From Nitrospirae bacterium JdFR-86 (GTDB lineage Bacteria; Nitrospirota; Thermodesulfovibrionia; Thermodesulfovibrionales; JdFR-86): a DNA stretch of 52,671 nucleotides. The number at the start of each line of letters is the position of its first letter. Position 1 is the stretch's first letter. The DNA is taken from assembly GCA_002011815.1 (NCBI GenBank), contig MTOV01000020.1, forward strand, positions 54,942 through 107,612, read 5' to 3'. The notes beneath the pieces were generated by a model that saw only the letters and a list, made by a program, of their open reading frames with translations, searched no databases and had not been told where the DNA came from. Below are positions 40,556 to 49,400 of this stretch, in pieces. Both the position numbers and the translations under genes were made by a program.

Positions 40556-41659
40556 CTACTCAGTTGTTTCCTTTTCTTTTGGTTTTCCTTTGACAGCCCT
40601 TGCTATTCCGTGCACCGCAATACCTGCGGCTGTTACAGCTGCAAGACCAGCTCCGATTTTGTCAGCAGTGCTTTCGATACCAAAGCCCGGGACTTTCGGA
40701 AGCCTCTTATAGAACGGGGTCATGGTATCCCAGAAGCGAGGTGCAGCGCATCCTATACAGCCGTGACCAGAACCTACAGGCCAGTTCGTCCCTTCGTTCC
40801 ATCTTATTACAGGACAATTTTTGTAGGTTTCAGGTCCTTTGCATCCCATTTCATAGAGGCACCAGCCTTTTCTGTGCCCTTCATCTCCCCACTGTCTTAC
40901 GAACTGTCCTGCATCAAAGTGCGCTCTTCTTTCACAGTGGTCATGGATTCTTTCGCCGTATGCAAAGAGTGGACGTCCATGGCTGTCAGTTGCAGGGAAA
41001 GTGCCAAAAGTAAGATAGTGAACGATAGTGGCAGTGAGGTTTTCCACGTTCATAGGGCAGCCGGGCAAGTTTATCAGTGTTATTCCCCGCACTGCGTCTT
41101 TCACTCCGACTGCACCGGTAGGATTAGGGTCTGCTGCTGGCCAGCCACCATCCCATGCGCAAGCGCCTACTGCTATAGTGGCAAGGGCATTGCCGCAGAC
41201 TTCACGCACGATGTCAAGTGCAGACCTGCCGCCTATACAGCAGTAAATTCCTCCGTCCTTTGTCGGAATAGAGCCTTCTACCACTGCAATGTATTTCCCC
41301 TTCTGGTGTTTGACTACATCATCACGGGATTTTTCCGCCTGCTTGCCGGCAGGAGCCATGATGGTTTCGTGATAATCAACTGAAAGGACATCAAGGACGA
41401 TTTCAGCTACCGTCGGCTTGTTTGCCCTCAGGAAGGACTCGGTGTCTCCGGCACAATCCTGAAACTCCAGCCACACGAGTGAGGGTTTTCTGGCTTTCTC
41501 AAGCGCCTCTGCTATCTTTGTGGCAAATCCTGCAGGTAGAGCCAAAGTAGCAGCCATTGCAGTGCAGAATTTCATGAAGTCCCTACGTGAAACGCCTCGT
41601 TTTAAAAGCCTACCTACGATGTCAATGTGGTCATTTTCACGATGGCCCAAAGATTTCAC
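40556..41659 (-). CDS. hyaA: [NiFe] hydrogenase small subunit, Tat-exported
   Basis: 367 residues. The Tat signal has SRRDFMKF (24-31) and a hydrophobic stretch. Proximal-cluster ligands are C69, C167 and C201; the fourth position, normally Cys in CxxC, is Asp (C-A-G-D72). Distal ligands are H239, C242, C267 and C273; medial C282, C301 and C304. A C-terminal hydrophobic helix (GAGLAAVTAAGIAVHGI) anchors it in the membrane. It is a periplasmic H2-uptake subunit handing electrons to the cytochrome b. The listed start is GTG 41659, which overlaps the GGGAGG site; TTG 41650 has better spacing and may be the real start. Confidence 0.95.
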   Translation of the reverse strand: MKSLGHRENDHIDIVGRLLKRGVSRRDFMKFCTAMAATLALPAGFATKIAEALEKARKPSLVWLEFQDCAGDTESFLRANKPTVAEIVLDVLSVDYHETIMAPAGKQAEKSRDDVVKHQKGKYIAVVEGSIPTKDGGIYCCIGGRSALDIVREVCGNALATIAVGACAWDGGWPAADPNPTGAVGVKDAVRGITLINLPGCPMNVENLTATIVHYLTFGTFPATDSHGRPLFAYGERIHDHCERRAHFDAGQFVRQWGDEGHRKGWCLYEMGCKGPETYKNCPVIRWNEGTNWPVGSGHGCIGCAAPRFWDTMTPFYKRLPKVPGFGIESTADKIGAGLAAVTAAGIAVHGIARAVKGKPKEKETTE

Positions 41660-41699
41660 CTCCCTTCATACTAAATGCTTAATTCAAAGAATATATCTC

Positions 41700-41728
41700 A
41701 GAATATATAAGGTTATGCATGGTGTCAA
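41700..41728 (-). promoter_or_regulatory. Sigma-70 promoter of the hydrogenase operon
   Basis: On the minus strand a consensus TTGACA (41728-41723), a 17-base spacer and TATTCT (41705-41700) lie about 40 bases before the hyaA start. Confidence 0.65.
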
Positions 41729-41757
41729 GAAGTTTTTTATTTAGTTAAGCAGACTTG

Positions 41758-41787
41758 TTGACAATACTTCTAAAATTAAGTTATGTT
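41758..41787 (+). promoter_or_regulatory. Promoter of the initiator tRNA gene
   Basis: TTGACA (41758-41763) and TATGTT (41782-41787) are 18 bases apart and end 15 bases before the tRNA. Confidence 0.6.
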
Positions 41788-41802
41788 AAATATACACGCT
41801 GT

Positions 41803-41879
<77 letters not shown>

Positions 41880-41907
41880 AAGGGAAATGACGATTATTCA
41901 ATATATT

Positions 41908-41942
41908 AAGGGCTCTTGGGAAATACCTCCTGAGAGCTCTTT
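41908..41942 (+). terminator. Possible terminator after the tRNA gene
   Basis: AAGGGCTCT pairs with AGAGCTCTT (one G-U) across a 16-base loop, and a short pyrimidine-rich tail follows. Confidence 0.45.
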
Positions 41943-41951
41943 CCATTTAAG

Positions 41952-41980
41952 CAGGACACTAACAGGACAGTTGCAGGACA
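41952..41980 (+). repeat. Three CAGGACA direct repeats at 11-base spacing
   Basis: CAGGACA occurs at 41952, 41963 and 41974, exactly one helical turn apart, immediately before the small gene that follows. It could be a protein-binding array or a remnant of an element end next to the tRNA. Confidence 0.6.
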
Positions 41981-42007
41981 GTGTTTTTAGCTATCCGTAC
42001 AACCAAT

Positions 42008-42319
42008 ATGGCTAAGAAGAAACGTAATAAAGAGGAAGAGAACCGTCCAGTAATCTCAGAAGACAGAGAGGGAAGGGAGGCCCTTTGGGATGACCTCTAT
42101 GAAAAAGAAGAAGGCTTAATCCTTGAGTTTGATTCTGCTTTGAACAAGGGCAAAGTAAAATCTCTTCGCGATGGGAGTATTTATAACATTGACGATCGTG
42201 AGTTGATTAGAACGAAAATTGAATTGCGTCCGGGAGATAAAGTTCTATTCGCTCCTTTTGAAGACCCTCATAAAGGTGATTATGCAAGGATTATTAGAAT
42301 CCTCGAGTTAAATGTTTGA
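42008..42319 (+). CDS. Small basic/acidic protein with possible OB-like (cold-shock-type) domain
   Basis: 103 residues from ATG 42008; the open frame begins at GTG 41981, inside the repeat array. A lysine/glutamate-rich N-terminus (MAKKKRNKEEENRP) precedes a domain with the ordering of a small beta barrel: LNKGKVKSLRDGSIYNIDDREL, LRPGDKVLFAPFEDPHKGDYARIIRIL. The K-G-K-V-K start is reminiscent of cold-shock and S1-like nucleic-acid-binding folds, but the RNP motifs are absent. No firm family. Confidence 0.55.
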   Translation: MAKKKRNKEEENRPVISEDREGREALWDDLYEKEEGLILEFDSALNKGKVKSLRDGSIYNIDDRELIRTKIELRPGDKVLFAPFEDPHKGDYARIIRILELNV

Positions 42320-42324
42320 AGTAT

Positions 42325-42618
42325 TTGTCATAGACTATTTTTAGTAAAACAGAGATAAGTGATGGCAAGCTGTGCATAGATTGTAACCTAATCCCTGATG
42401 GACTTTGTCCGTCTCTTTTCAATCTCAAAAACAGCCATGTAGAGTGTTTTAACGCAGCCTCGTCTGTCGGAAACACTCTTCTTGGGTCGGTCTACCTTCC
42501 TAAACTTAACTGTTTATGCTCTCGATAATATTCGTGGTGTACATAACCCTACGAACCTTCATCTGTGTTTCTGCCTCTTCAATAGTGGATGCTCATAGAC
42601 CGCTTTGAAGTTCCTTGT
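42325..42618 (-). pseudogene. IS256-family (mutator) transposase relic, C-terminal part
   Basis: The minus strand encodes, in shifting frames and with stops, pieces of an IS256-type transposase C-terminus: NFKAVYEHP, TTNIIESIN, FPTDEAALK and IEKRRTKSIRD. The FP(T/N)DEAALK block and the TTN-IES block are characteristic of that family. At least two frameshifts and several stops make it non-functional. It fills most of the gene-free stretch between 42320 and 42662. Confidence 0.75.
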
Positions 42619-42623
42619 AAGGG

Positions 42624-42674
42624 GTGTCCACCTCCTGTGTTTTGTTATTTTAATTTACACAGTTAGGTGGACAC
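42624..42674. repeat. Inverted repeat of an IS end
   Basis: GTGTCCACCT (42624-42633) and AGGTGGACAC (42665-42674) are perfect inverted copies; inner CTGTG/CACAG pairs extend the symmetry. It overlaps the stop codon of the XRE gene. It is most likely a terminal or scrambled end of the adjacent IS256 relic, and might also fold as a terminator. Confidence 0.6.
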
Positions 42675-43019
42675 TTTCCCCTTTGAAAGCGCTTCCAGCA
42701 TTGTAAAAAGCCTGCCCTTTAAATCCCGGTTTTTTATCCGGCGAAAAAGCAAAATAAGTTCTACCTCCTCTCTGGATATTTCTTCCTCGCCATTACATAG
42801 AAATGACTTCACCGGCACATTCAAGGCCTTGGCTATCTGCTCAAGTCTGAAAAGAGAAATATTGCTTATCCCCTTTTCATATTTTTGAACCTGCTGGTAA
42901 GATACATCTATCTTTCTAGCAAGTTCCATTTGGGACATTCCCTTGCTTGTTCGAGCCTCCTTAATAAACCTGCCTACCTGCACATTAATGTCCTGAACAA
43001 TTTGTCTTTTTTCTAACAT
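42663..43019 (-). CDS. XRE-family helix-turn-helix regulator
   Basis: 118 residues from ATG 43019 (MLEKRQIVQDINVQVGRFIKEA). The HTH is GMSQMELARKIDVSYQQVQKYEKGISNISLFRLEQIAKAL split around its recognition helix YQQVQKYEKG, typical of lambda cI/SinR-like regulators. The C-terminal helix (ISREEVELILLFRRIKNRDLKGRLFTMLEAL) probably dimerises. The frame extends to a TTG at 43064 without support. Its 3' end abuts the IS inverted repeat. Confidence 0.85.
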   Translation of the reverse strand: MLEKRQIVQDINVQVGRFIKEARTSKGMSQMELARKIDVSYQQVQKYEKGISNISLFRLEQIAKALNVPVKSFLCNGEEEISREEVELILLFRRIKNRDLKGRLFTMLEALSKGKVST

Positions 43020-43136
43020 CTTGCCCAAAATCAAGATGAGAAAGTTGCAACAGTAGGGTTTCAAGTGCCTCTACTGGCTACTCACATTTGGAACCGCTTA
43101 AGCTGTAGAAATCATTGCATTATTGACATCGTAGAA

Positions 43137-43940
43137 CTATTTTTTCACGTTGATATATTCAGTCTTCACTACATTTGCAGGCATAAGCGCCTTGACTATA
43201 TCATATGTAGCACGAACCACGATGTCGCGGGCTACCTCTTCCATGGCAGTCCCTGAAAGACCACTTACCGAACCTCCAAAGCCCACACCACCGCCTGCTC
43301 CAAAACCAGCAATACCATAGCTTGTTTTACCTGACTCAGCACTGTAGGTCTTACTAAACACCACTTCCCCTGTCTCAACTTTTACAACACGCACATCCAT
43401 TCCCAGAGTTGCCTTCTGTTTTGTGGAGCTGATGGCTCCTAAAAGCGGAATATAACCTCCCCCAAAAGACCTTCTTTTGCTTTCAAAGTTGATTGATGTA
43501 ACAGCTCCCATAACGAGATAATCAGCTGATTCGAGTGAACTCTGTTTACCACTCATGGCAAGCTCGCGCTGCAGGGCTTCCATAGCCTCCCTGTCAAATA
43601 CTCTGAAACAGCCTGTATCCTGAAGGGCACCTGTGAACATATCCTGAAGGCCATCACCTATACCCTCAAAGTTAGGCACACCGGCAAGCTGTAAAAGTGC
43701 AAGAAGACCACCGGGTTTAGGTCCAGAAGACCTGCAAGCTGCAGCCTTACAGGATACTTTACCAATGGAAATTTTTGGACTGGATGCAGTTTCACAGCGA
43801 ACCCTCTCCACCACTCCTTTACTACTGGTAACCACTGCTCCTTTTTCCCTTTCCTTGACAACAGTTGGTCCCTGTGTGGTAACACAGCCTGAGAAGATTA
43901 AAATAGACGCCAAGATAACCGAAACAAACCCTGTTTTCAT
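43137..43940 (-). CDS. CsgG/HfaB-like lipoprotein
   Basis: 267 residues. A lipoprotein signal (LASILIFSGC) is followed by a region matching the curli-transporter CsgG/HfaB fold: FTGALQDTGCFRVFDREAMEALQRELAMSG, SADYLVMGAVTSINFESKRR, ATLGMDVRVVKVETGEVVFSKTYSAESG and a glycine-rich stretch. CsgG forms an outer-membrane pore for curli subunits; more distant relatives have other envelope roles. Here no curlin-like subunit is seen, only a small secreted protein upstream. Role uncertain. Confidence 0.8.
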   Translation of the reverse strand: MKTGFVSVILASILIFSGCVTTQGPTVVKEREKGAVVTSSKGVVERVRCETASSPKISIGKVSCKAAACRSSGPKPGGLLALLQLAGVPNFEGIGDGLQDMFTGALQDTGCFRVFDREAMEALQRELAMSGKQSSLESADYLVMGAVTSINFESKRRSFGGGYIPLLGAISSTKQKATLGMDVRVVKVETGEVVFSKTYSAESGKTSYGIAGFGAGGGVGFGGSVSGLSGTAMEEVARDIVVRATYDIVKALMPANVVKTEYINVKK

Positions 43941-43976
43941 TATTTCAAACCTCCTATCCTGTTGGGGTTTAAATTT

Positions 43977-44279
43977 CTACCATAAAGATCCTTTTACCTT
44001 TACGCAGCTTATATTGCCGGCAAAACTTGTAAATGCAGTTCCGCCCTTGCCGCCAGCATAGGTTATTGAAGTTGTGACATACTCGGGCAGATACATGTAG
44101 CAAACTACGTTGTAATCAGGATCTTTGAAGCGAACTATTTTTGTATCTCCAAACGGACCTCTGGATTCGCCATCGAATACAAGCAATATCCGCTTATGTG
44201 TTCCATCATCTGCATAACTGCAAAGACTTAAAAACAGAATGCCTGAAACAATTATTATGAATATGGTTACACTTCGCAT
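43977..44279 (-). CDS. Small secreted protein of unknown function
   Basis: 100 residues with a signal peptide (TIFIIIVSGILFLSLCSYA). The mature part contains DTKIVRFKDPDYNVVCYMYLPE and ends ISCVKVKGSLW, with two cysteines that could form a disulfide. It lies 36 bases upstream of the CsgG-like gene and is probably co-transcribed. The pattern resembles small periplasmic CreA-like proteins, but I cannot assign it. Confidence 0.65.
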   Translation of the reverse strand: MRSVTIFIIIVSGILFLSLCSYADDGTHKRILLVFDGESRGPFGDTKIVRFKDPDYNVVCYMYLPEYVTTSITYAGGKGGTAFTSFAGNISCVKVKGSLW

Positions 44280-44431
44280 CCTCTAATACCTCCTTGTTTA
44301 AAGTTAGGCTGTGATTTTTAGGCTATAAGCCAGATTTCGCATAATAATATCATATATAATCTAAATTATCAATATTTTTTATAGCCTATCGTCTATTAAT
44401 TAATCCCTGCAATTTTTCTTATCCTCTATGC

Positions 44432-44785
44432 ATGGATTCAAGCCGGGTTTTGAAGACAATCGGGAAGAAAATAAGGACTGTCAGGAAAGTGAAAAGAATT
44501 TCTCAGGAAAAGCTTGCAGAGCTTGCAGGACTGCACCCAACCTATATCAGCGACATAGAAAACGGCAAAGTAAACGCATCCATCTCCAGTTATTACTCGA
44601 TAGCAAATGCCTTAAATATGCCCCTCTCTGAACTCGTAACCCTCCCTGCCAGTAAAGCTGATATGAAAGCTGAGGTTGAACTCACCGAACTATTAAGCCT
44701 TTTTAGAAGTCTTGGCAGGAAAAAGCAGGCTATTTTTCTGTCAGCTGCAAAAGGCTTGATAAGCGGACTTGAAGGTCAAAAATAA
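44432..44785 (+). CDS. XRE-family helix-turn-helix regulator
   Basis: 117 residues. The HTH has RISQEKLAELAGLHPTYISDIENGKVNASI, a classic XRE arrangement. A hydrophobic C-terminal helix (ELTELLSLFRSLGRKKQAIFLSAAKGLIS) may dimerise, similar in layout to the regulator at 42663. It is divergent from the secreted-protein/CsgG-like pair across a 150-base AT-rich gap and may regulate it. Confidence 0.87.
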   Translation: MDSSRVLKTIGKKIRTVRKVKRISQEKLAELAGLHPTYISDIENGKVNASISSYYSIANALNMPLSELVTLPASKADMKAEVELTELLSLFRSLGRKKQAIFLSAAKGLISGLEGQK

Positions 44786-44816
44786 ATCCTGTGCTTGTTC
44801 TGAAAGCTTAATGGGC

Positions 44817-45128
44817 TTACACTGACTGTAGTCTTTCCACCAAAGGTACACTGGACATACCTCCATTCGCAGTACCACTGTCAATTAGAGCAAACCAGCT
44901 CATTTCAAGTCTGAACTCATTTGGAGTCAGATCCCTGGGTAAGCTGTGGGGGTACGCCTGATTATAATCACCCCCCATTCCTCTATAACCTTGTCAAGAG
45001 AGATTCCAGTTGTAGCAAATTGTATCGTTTATGCCGTACTTCCGATACAGTTCAGGCACCGGAATGATGGCCTCTGCCTCTTTGAAAATCCCTACTATCT
45101 GTTCCTCCGAATACCTTCTCCTCTTCAT
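44817..45128 (-). pseudogene. Deleted IS3-family element (orfA start fused to orfB end)
   Basis: On the minus strand ATG 45128 behind AAGGAGG starts MKRRRYSEEQIVGIFKEAEAIIPVPELYRKYG, the HTH of IS3-type OrfA, and stops after 44 codons. Just downstream, in another frame (44972-44817), GDYNQAYPHS and LTPNEFR are the end of the IS3 OrfB integrase. The central part including the DDE residues is deleted. Confidence 0.8.
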
Positions 45129-45411
45129 CCTTGCCTCCTTGTATCAGTGCTAGCACTCTAATTACAAGTGGCACTATTTTGGGGCATGTCCCTGCCTCTG
45201 CAAAACTCATGACCTTGATCCCGACAGAAATGTTATTTACGAGCAGACGAGAGACAGTCTGTGGTTTTTCAGAGAAGTAAAAGAAATGATATAAATTATG
45301 TCAATATGCATTGTGGCAAGGCAGCCTTCTATTAGAATAAATTATTAATTTATAAAAATAATAAAATTGACTTTTAAAGATAGAATATGTTTCAGTCAAA
45401 TCAACTGCTGG
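45129..45411. other. Gene-free AT-rich stretch between IS3 relic and riboswitch
   Basis: I see no credible gene here. A perfect 12-bp palindrome, AGTGCTAGCACT, is at 45146-45157, upstream of the relic orfA. The rest is strongly AT-rich (45280-45410). With the IS3 relic and the riboswitch it makes up the longest non-coding region of the window. Confidence 0.6.
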
Positions 45412-45440
45412 TTGTTCTTTTTTGAATGACTATTTATTGT
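45412..45440 (+). promoter_or_regulatory. Candidate promoter of the riboswitch operon
   Basis: TTGTTC (45412-45417) and TATTGT (45435-45440) are 17 bases apart, which places transcription start right at the first riboswitch stem. Confidence 0.4.
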
Positions 45441-45444
45441 TTGT

Positions 45445-45531
45445 TGCCATCGAAAGGGTAAAGCACGGGTAACCGTGTGGCACAAAGCCACCTGTCCGGT
45501 ACAATCGGATAGAGGGGCTGTCGAAATGGCA
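45445..45531 (+). ncRNA. GEMM-type (class I) cyclic-dinucleotide riboswitch
   Basis: The outer stem is TGCCAT/ATGGCA. Inside are AAAGGGTAAAG, a P2 hairpin with a GUAA tetraloop (CACGG-GTAA-CCGTG), the conserved GGCACAAAGCCAC segment, a third stem and GGGGCTGTCGAAATGG. The order and conserved blocks match GEMM RNAs such as Vibrio Vc2 and the Geobacter aptamers. The G before the U-A-A-A block aligns with the residue that favours c-di-GMP over cGAMP in class I, but ligand choice needs a test. A terminator follows 15 bases later, so it probably controls transcription. Confidence 0.82.
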
Positions 45532-45546
45532 GGTGTAAACGGTTGC

Positions 45547-45576
45547 AAGCCTACCTTTTCGGAGGTAGGCTTTTTT
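45547..45576 (+). terminator. Riboswitch-controlled intrinsic terminator
   Basis: A 9-bp perfect stem, AAGCCTACC / GGTAGGCTT, an 8-base loop and a run of six T's lie between the riboswitch and the start codon at 45625. That is the layout of a transcription-termination switch. Confidence 0.85.
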
Positions 45577-45624
45577 GTTGGAGAAGATAATGGGATATTA
45601 TAATTCTGGAGATTGGAGGAAATA

Positions 45625-46425
45625 GTGTTTAAGCGACTGACGATAATAGTTGCAGTGGTGTTATTGATGAGTACTTTAGCAGGCTGTAAGCTCAGGACGC
45701 CTGAGATTAGAGGTGTAGTGCTGGATGCAGAGACAGGGGAGCCTGTTGAGGGGGCGTGGATTTCAAGTACGTTAACAGTTAAGACGAAGACCGTAGGTGG
45801 AGATGTGCACAGTTATCTGTCTGTAGGACAGCCGCATACCAGAACTGATAAAGAAGGTAGATTTATCATCCCATCAAAGAAATTTAAAAAACCTCCCTTT
45901 CCGATAGGCTTTGGGACTGAGGTGGAGAGTTTCAGTGTTAATGCTAACACCATAGATGACAAAAGTGGAGGTTTTTATCTGAAGAGAGAAGAATATATTG
46001 GAAAGAAACAAATAGAAGTCGTCATTTATGTTAAACCTTGGAAAAAGGGATTAACTGATGAAAGAGAGTATAACTCTTATATTAGGGCACTTTATAACTA
46101 TTGTCTAACTGGCCGTTTTGGTATCGAGGTTCCTCCAGTTGAAGGCGGCTGTGATGAATGGGAACTTGATTTTGCAATTGCAAAGCATGAGAGGTTTCTT
46201 AAACGACTTGGAGAGCCAAAAACCATGGACCAGAGAACTTACTATACAGGTACAATGAGACGGTTGGCTTATCTTTACAAAAAGAAAGGTGATTATAAGA
46301 AAGCAATAGAGACATTCAAGAAAGTTAAAGAGTTTAAAGAAAAACGAGGATCTAAACTATGGATAAAAGAATTTGAATTTCAAATAAACGAGCTTCAACG
46401 TTTACTTGATAAGGAGTGGAAATAG
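45625..46425 (+). CDS. Riboswitch-controlled lipoprotein with carboxypeptidase-regulatory-like domain
   Basis: 266 residues. GTG 45625 is chosen: GGAGGA is directly upstream, and a TTG at 45613 would overlap it. A lipoprotein signal ends in LMSTLAGC. Residues about 25-120 are a CarboxypepD_reg/SpaA-like beta sandwich (IRGVVLDAETGEPVEGAWISSTL, TRTDKEGRFIIPS). The C-terminal part is helical, with a TPR-like unit (LAYLYKKKGDYKKAIETFKKVKEFKE). It is likely anchored in the outer membrane and expressed with the giant protein that follows after 11 bases. Confidence 0.8.
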   Translation: MFKRLTIIVAVVLLMSTLAGCKLRTPEIRGVVLDAETGEPVEGAWISSTLTVKTKTVGGDVHSYLSVGQPHTRTDKEGRFIIPSKKFKKPPFPIGFGTEVESFSVNANTIDDKSGGFYLKREEYIGKKQIEVVIYVKPWKKGLTDEREYNSYIRALYNYCLTGRFGIEVPPVEGGCDEWELDFAIAKHERFLKRLGEPKTMDQRTYYTGTMRRLAYLYKKKGDYKKAIETFKKVKEFKEKRGSKLWIKEFEFQINELQRLLDKEWK

Positions 46426-46436
46426 GGAGGGTGTCC

Positions 46437-49400
46437 ATGTCCAGGAGGAGTCTTTCAGTAGTTTTTTCATTGATACTGATCCTTTCGATGGTTTCTTTGA
46501 CATCTGGGTTTGATAATAATGCGAATCGTGTAAATCCAGATGACCCGAATGATACACGGCAACGTCCTTACACCCGTGAAAATGCTGTAAAACCGCTTGG
46601 TGAAGGTGGTTACTTTGGCGGACATGATACTATTACCGCAGAGGGGATGCTTTTGAAGAAAAAAGTACATCAACAGACAGATCTGGACGGAGGAGAAGAT
46701 TTTAAAGAGTGGGCAGACGAATTAGCTCTTCCATTTCTCCGCATCGGTGTCCATGATGAGGACTCGACGAAGCTATTCGGAATTATACCTTTAAACGAAT
46801 CACCGATTGTTAAAGGTGAGAATGGTAATTACTTTCAGCATTTCTATGACCCTCGTGACGAGAAGGGATTAAAAGGGGTCTGGAAATCGGCACTTCAGAG
46901 AGCAGGAGAGTACGCTTTAGAGATATACAAGATAATAGGGTGTAGCCCTGATGGCGTAAGCGGTCTCTCTAACGAAGAGAAAAGTAAAGTATACCGCCTG
47001 TTCGGTCATATATTGCATCTTATTGAGGACATGGGCAATCCCGCCCACACGAAGGACGATATCCATGTCTTTACAAAGACCTTTGAGGATTATGTAAAGG
47101 AACATTGGGCAGATATTGTTAATTCTGATGCTTTTAAAGAGGGAGTTACTGTTGATGAGTATCTCAAGGGCAATTATGAAGTTGGCGATATATACAATCT
47201 TAAGCAGTTTTTTGTGGGACTTGCAAATACCAGCATGAGCTTACATACAGATTACTTAGGGAAGATTACTGATGAACAACTTCAGGAAAACGTGGACAGG
47301 CTTATTCCTGAAACCATTAAATATGTGGCGGGATATATAGATGCAATATATAAGGAAATGAATAGAGGGGGGAGTTTAAGTAGAAGAGATACTGGCCACT
47401 GGATATTACTGGCGAGTCTTGAGTCGGATGTTTACACGCTTGCACAGTTAATAGGAGACACTGAAAACGAAGAAGGCTTTACCTGTGATTTGCCGCCTGA
47501 ACAGCCCACCCCTGCCAATGATAATCCAGATGACAGATTCGATGTAAGTGATGAATTCTATTGGGAAAAAGAGTTTGGATTAACTGACTATGACCTGACG
47601 AACTTTTATATGAGAACGGCTGTCAAGAAGGGCAAAATAAGCGTCTGGTATAAGAAACGGTTTATGGATATGTTCATAGAGGGGAGGACAAAATACATGG
47701 ATGCTCCTCTGGAAGTAAAGGAAGCAATAGAGGCTGAGTTTCAGGCAATAGGAAAGAAGCTGGAAGAAAGAGATGCAAGGGTTGACTGGGAAGGTGCCCC
47801 TGACATAGCACTCTTTACAAATGGCTACTACAAACCATCAATCTCGTTGATGTTAAAGATAGGCGAACCTGTTGCTTTCAAAGGATGGGATTTTGACCCT
47901 GCAATGGTAAAAGACCATCCAGTGATGCTGGTGCCTACAGGTGGTTTCTACGGAATGGAAAACTCAGAGGTCTTAAAGGCAAAGCTTGGGGAGTATGTCA
48001 AAAACGGTGGAACACTTGTTGTATTTACGCAACAGCATGGCAGTGACTGGAGTCTTTTGCCTACACCGCCAGACCCTGAAACAGGAGAAAAAAGACCTGT
48101 GACAGGCTATGGTTATCAGGAAGACCAGAGCTGTCAGTATAATTCAGTCTATATAGATACCTGGCATCCCATGCTTTCGGGTTTCTCTACCTCGACCGCC
48201 AATATCGGGGTGGACGGTTATTTTACTTCTTATCCGGAAAACAGCACGATTTTGCTCAGAAGAGTCGCCAATGGTCAGCCAGCCATGATTATTTATCCCT
48301 ATGGGAAGGGTTATGTGGTGGCAACCACTTTATATACAGATTTTGCCTTCACACACAGTCAGGCAAACCAGACAGAAATAAAACTGGCACAGAACATTAT
48401 CTCATGGGCTAAGAAGCCCGATACCATTACTGAAGTAACACGAGGAGAAACAGTTAACCTTAACATTAGTCTGTCTAACTTTACCGATAAAGATGCAACA
48501 TCAGTAAAGTTCATCATACTTGATCCGTTGAGAAAGGTTGTGGGCGAGCAGACACAGGAGATTGCCATTCCTGCTGGTAAGACTGTTACGATTCCATATT
48601 CTTATACTGTTTCCTCCACCAGCCCTCTTGGCATTTATCATGTCGACTACGCTTTGCTTGACGCTGCGGGCAATGTCATCCAGCCCCAGGCAGAGACCGA
48701 CTCAGGCAGGTTTGCAGTAAGCAATCCGCCTCTAAATCCCTACGAAAGCCCTGATTTTGATTTTGCAATCCAGTCTGATGCAGAGCAGTACGCTTATGGT
48801 TCAACCGCTGTTTTTACTGTAAAGGCATGGAATAATACTAACAAGGATACACCGCTGACTTTCAAATACGACCTTGTGCACCTTGGACCTGACGGCTCTT
48901 GGATAAAAGGGAAGACGTATGATTTCAATGCACCTGCAAACGCCTCAATCTCCTTTAATATAGTCATTCCTGAGGTTAAACATCAGGGATGGCTTCGGGG
49001 ATGGTTTTATGATGAGTCTGGGAATACAGTAGGTTTTGCCCGGAAGGGCATATGGGTGTTTTCGCCCTCTGTCAGTATCGATGCCCAGACCAACCAGGCT
49101 GTCTATAAAAAAGGTGATACTGTCAACCTGACTTTAAGCCTCCAGAACAGACAGAATGCCGCCTATACTGCTGTATTGAAGGTGAACGTCTCAGACCCGT
49201 TGAACAGAAGTGTTTACGATACAACATTGGATGTAGCCCTTGCTGCCAACGAGACAGTGATGGAGAGCCTGAGTTTCTTACTGCCACAAACAGCGGAAGG
49301 CGGTTTCTATATAGTATCAGTCGAGGCGTATGATTCAGCAGGGAGAAAGATAGGAAGGGATTCAGTGTCTTTCGAACTTCCTAGAAGCCGGATTTCGGCT

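Noticed and set aside
39173-41383. Plus-strand frames of 250 and 294 codons over the hydrogenase genes
   Set aside because: They lie opposite highly conserved hydrogenase genes, are cysteine-rich and unlike known proteins; shadows of biased codon use.
45146-45157. CIRCE heat-shock operator
   Set aside because: Only a TAGCACTC-like half is present and the 12-bp palindrome lacks the 9-base spacer of CIRCE; it belongs to the IS3 relic's upstream region.
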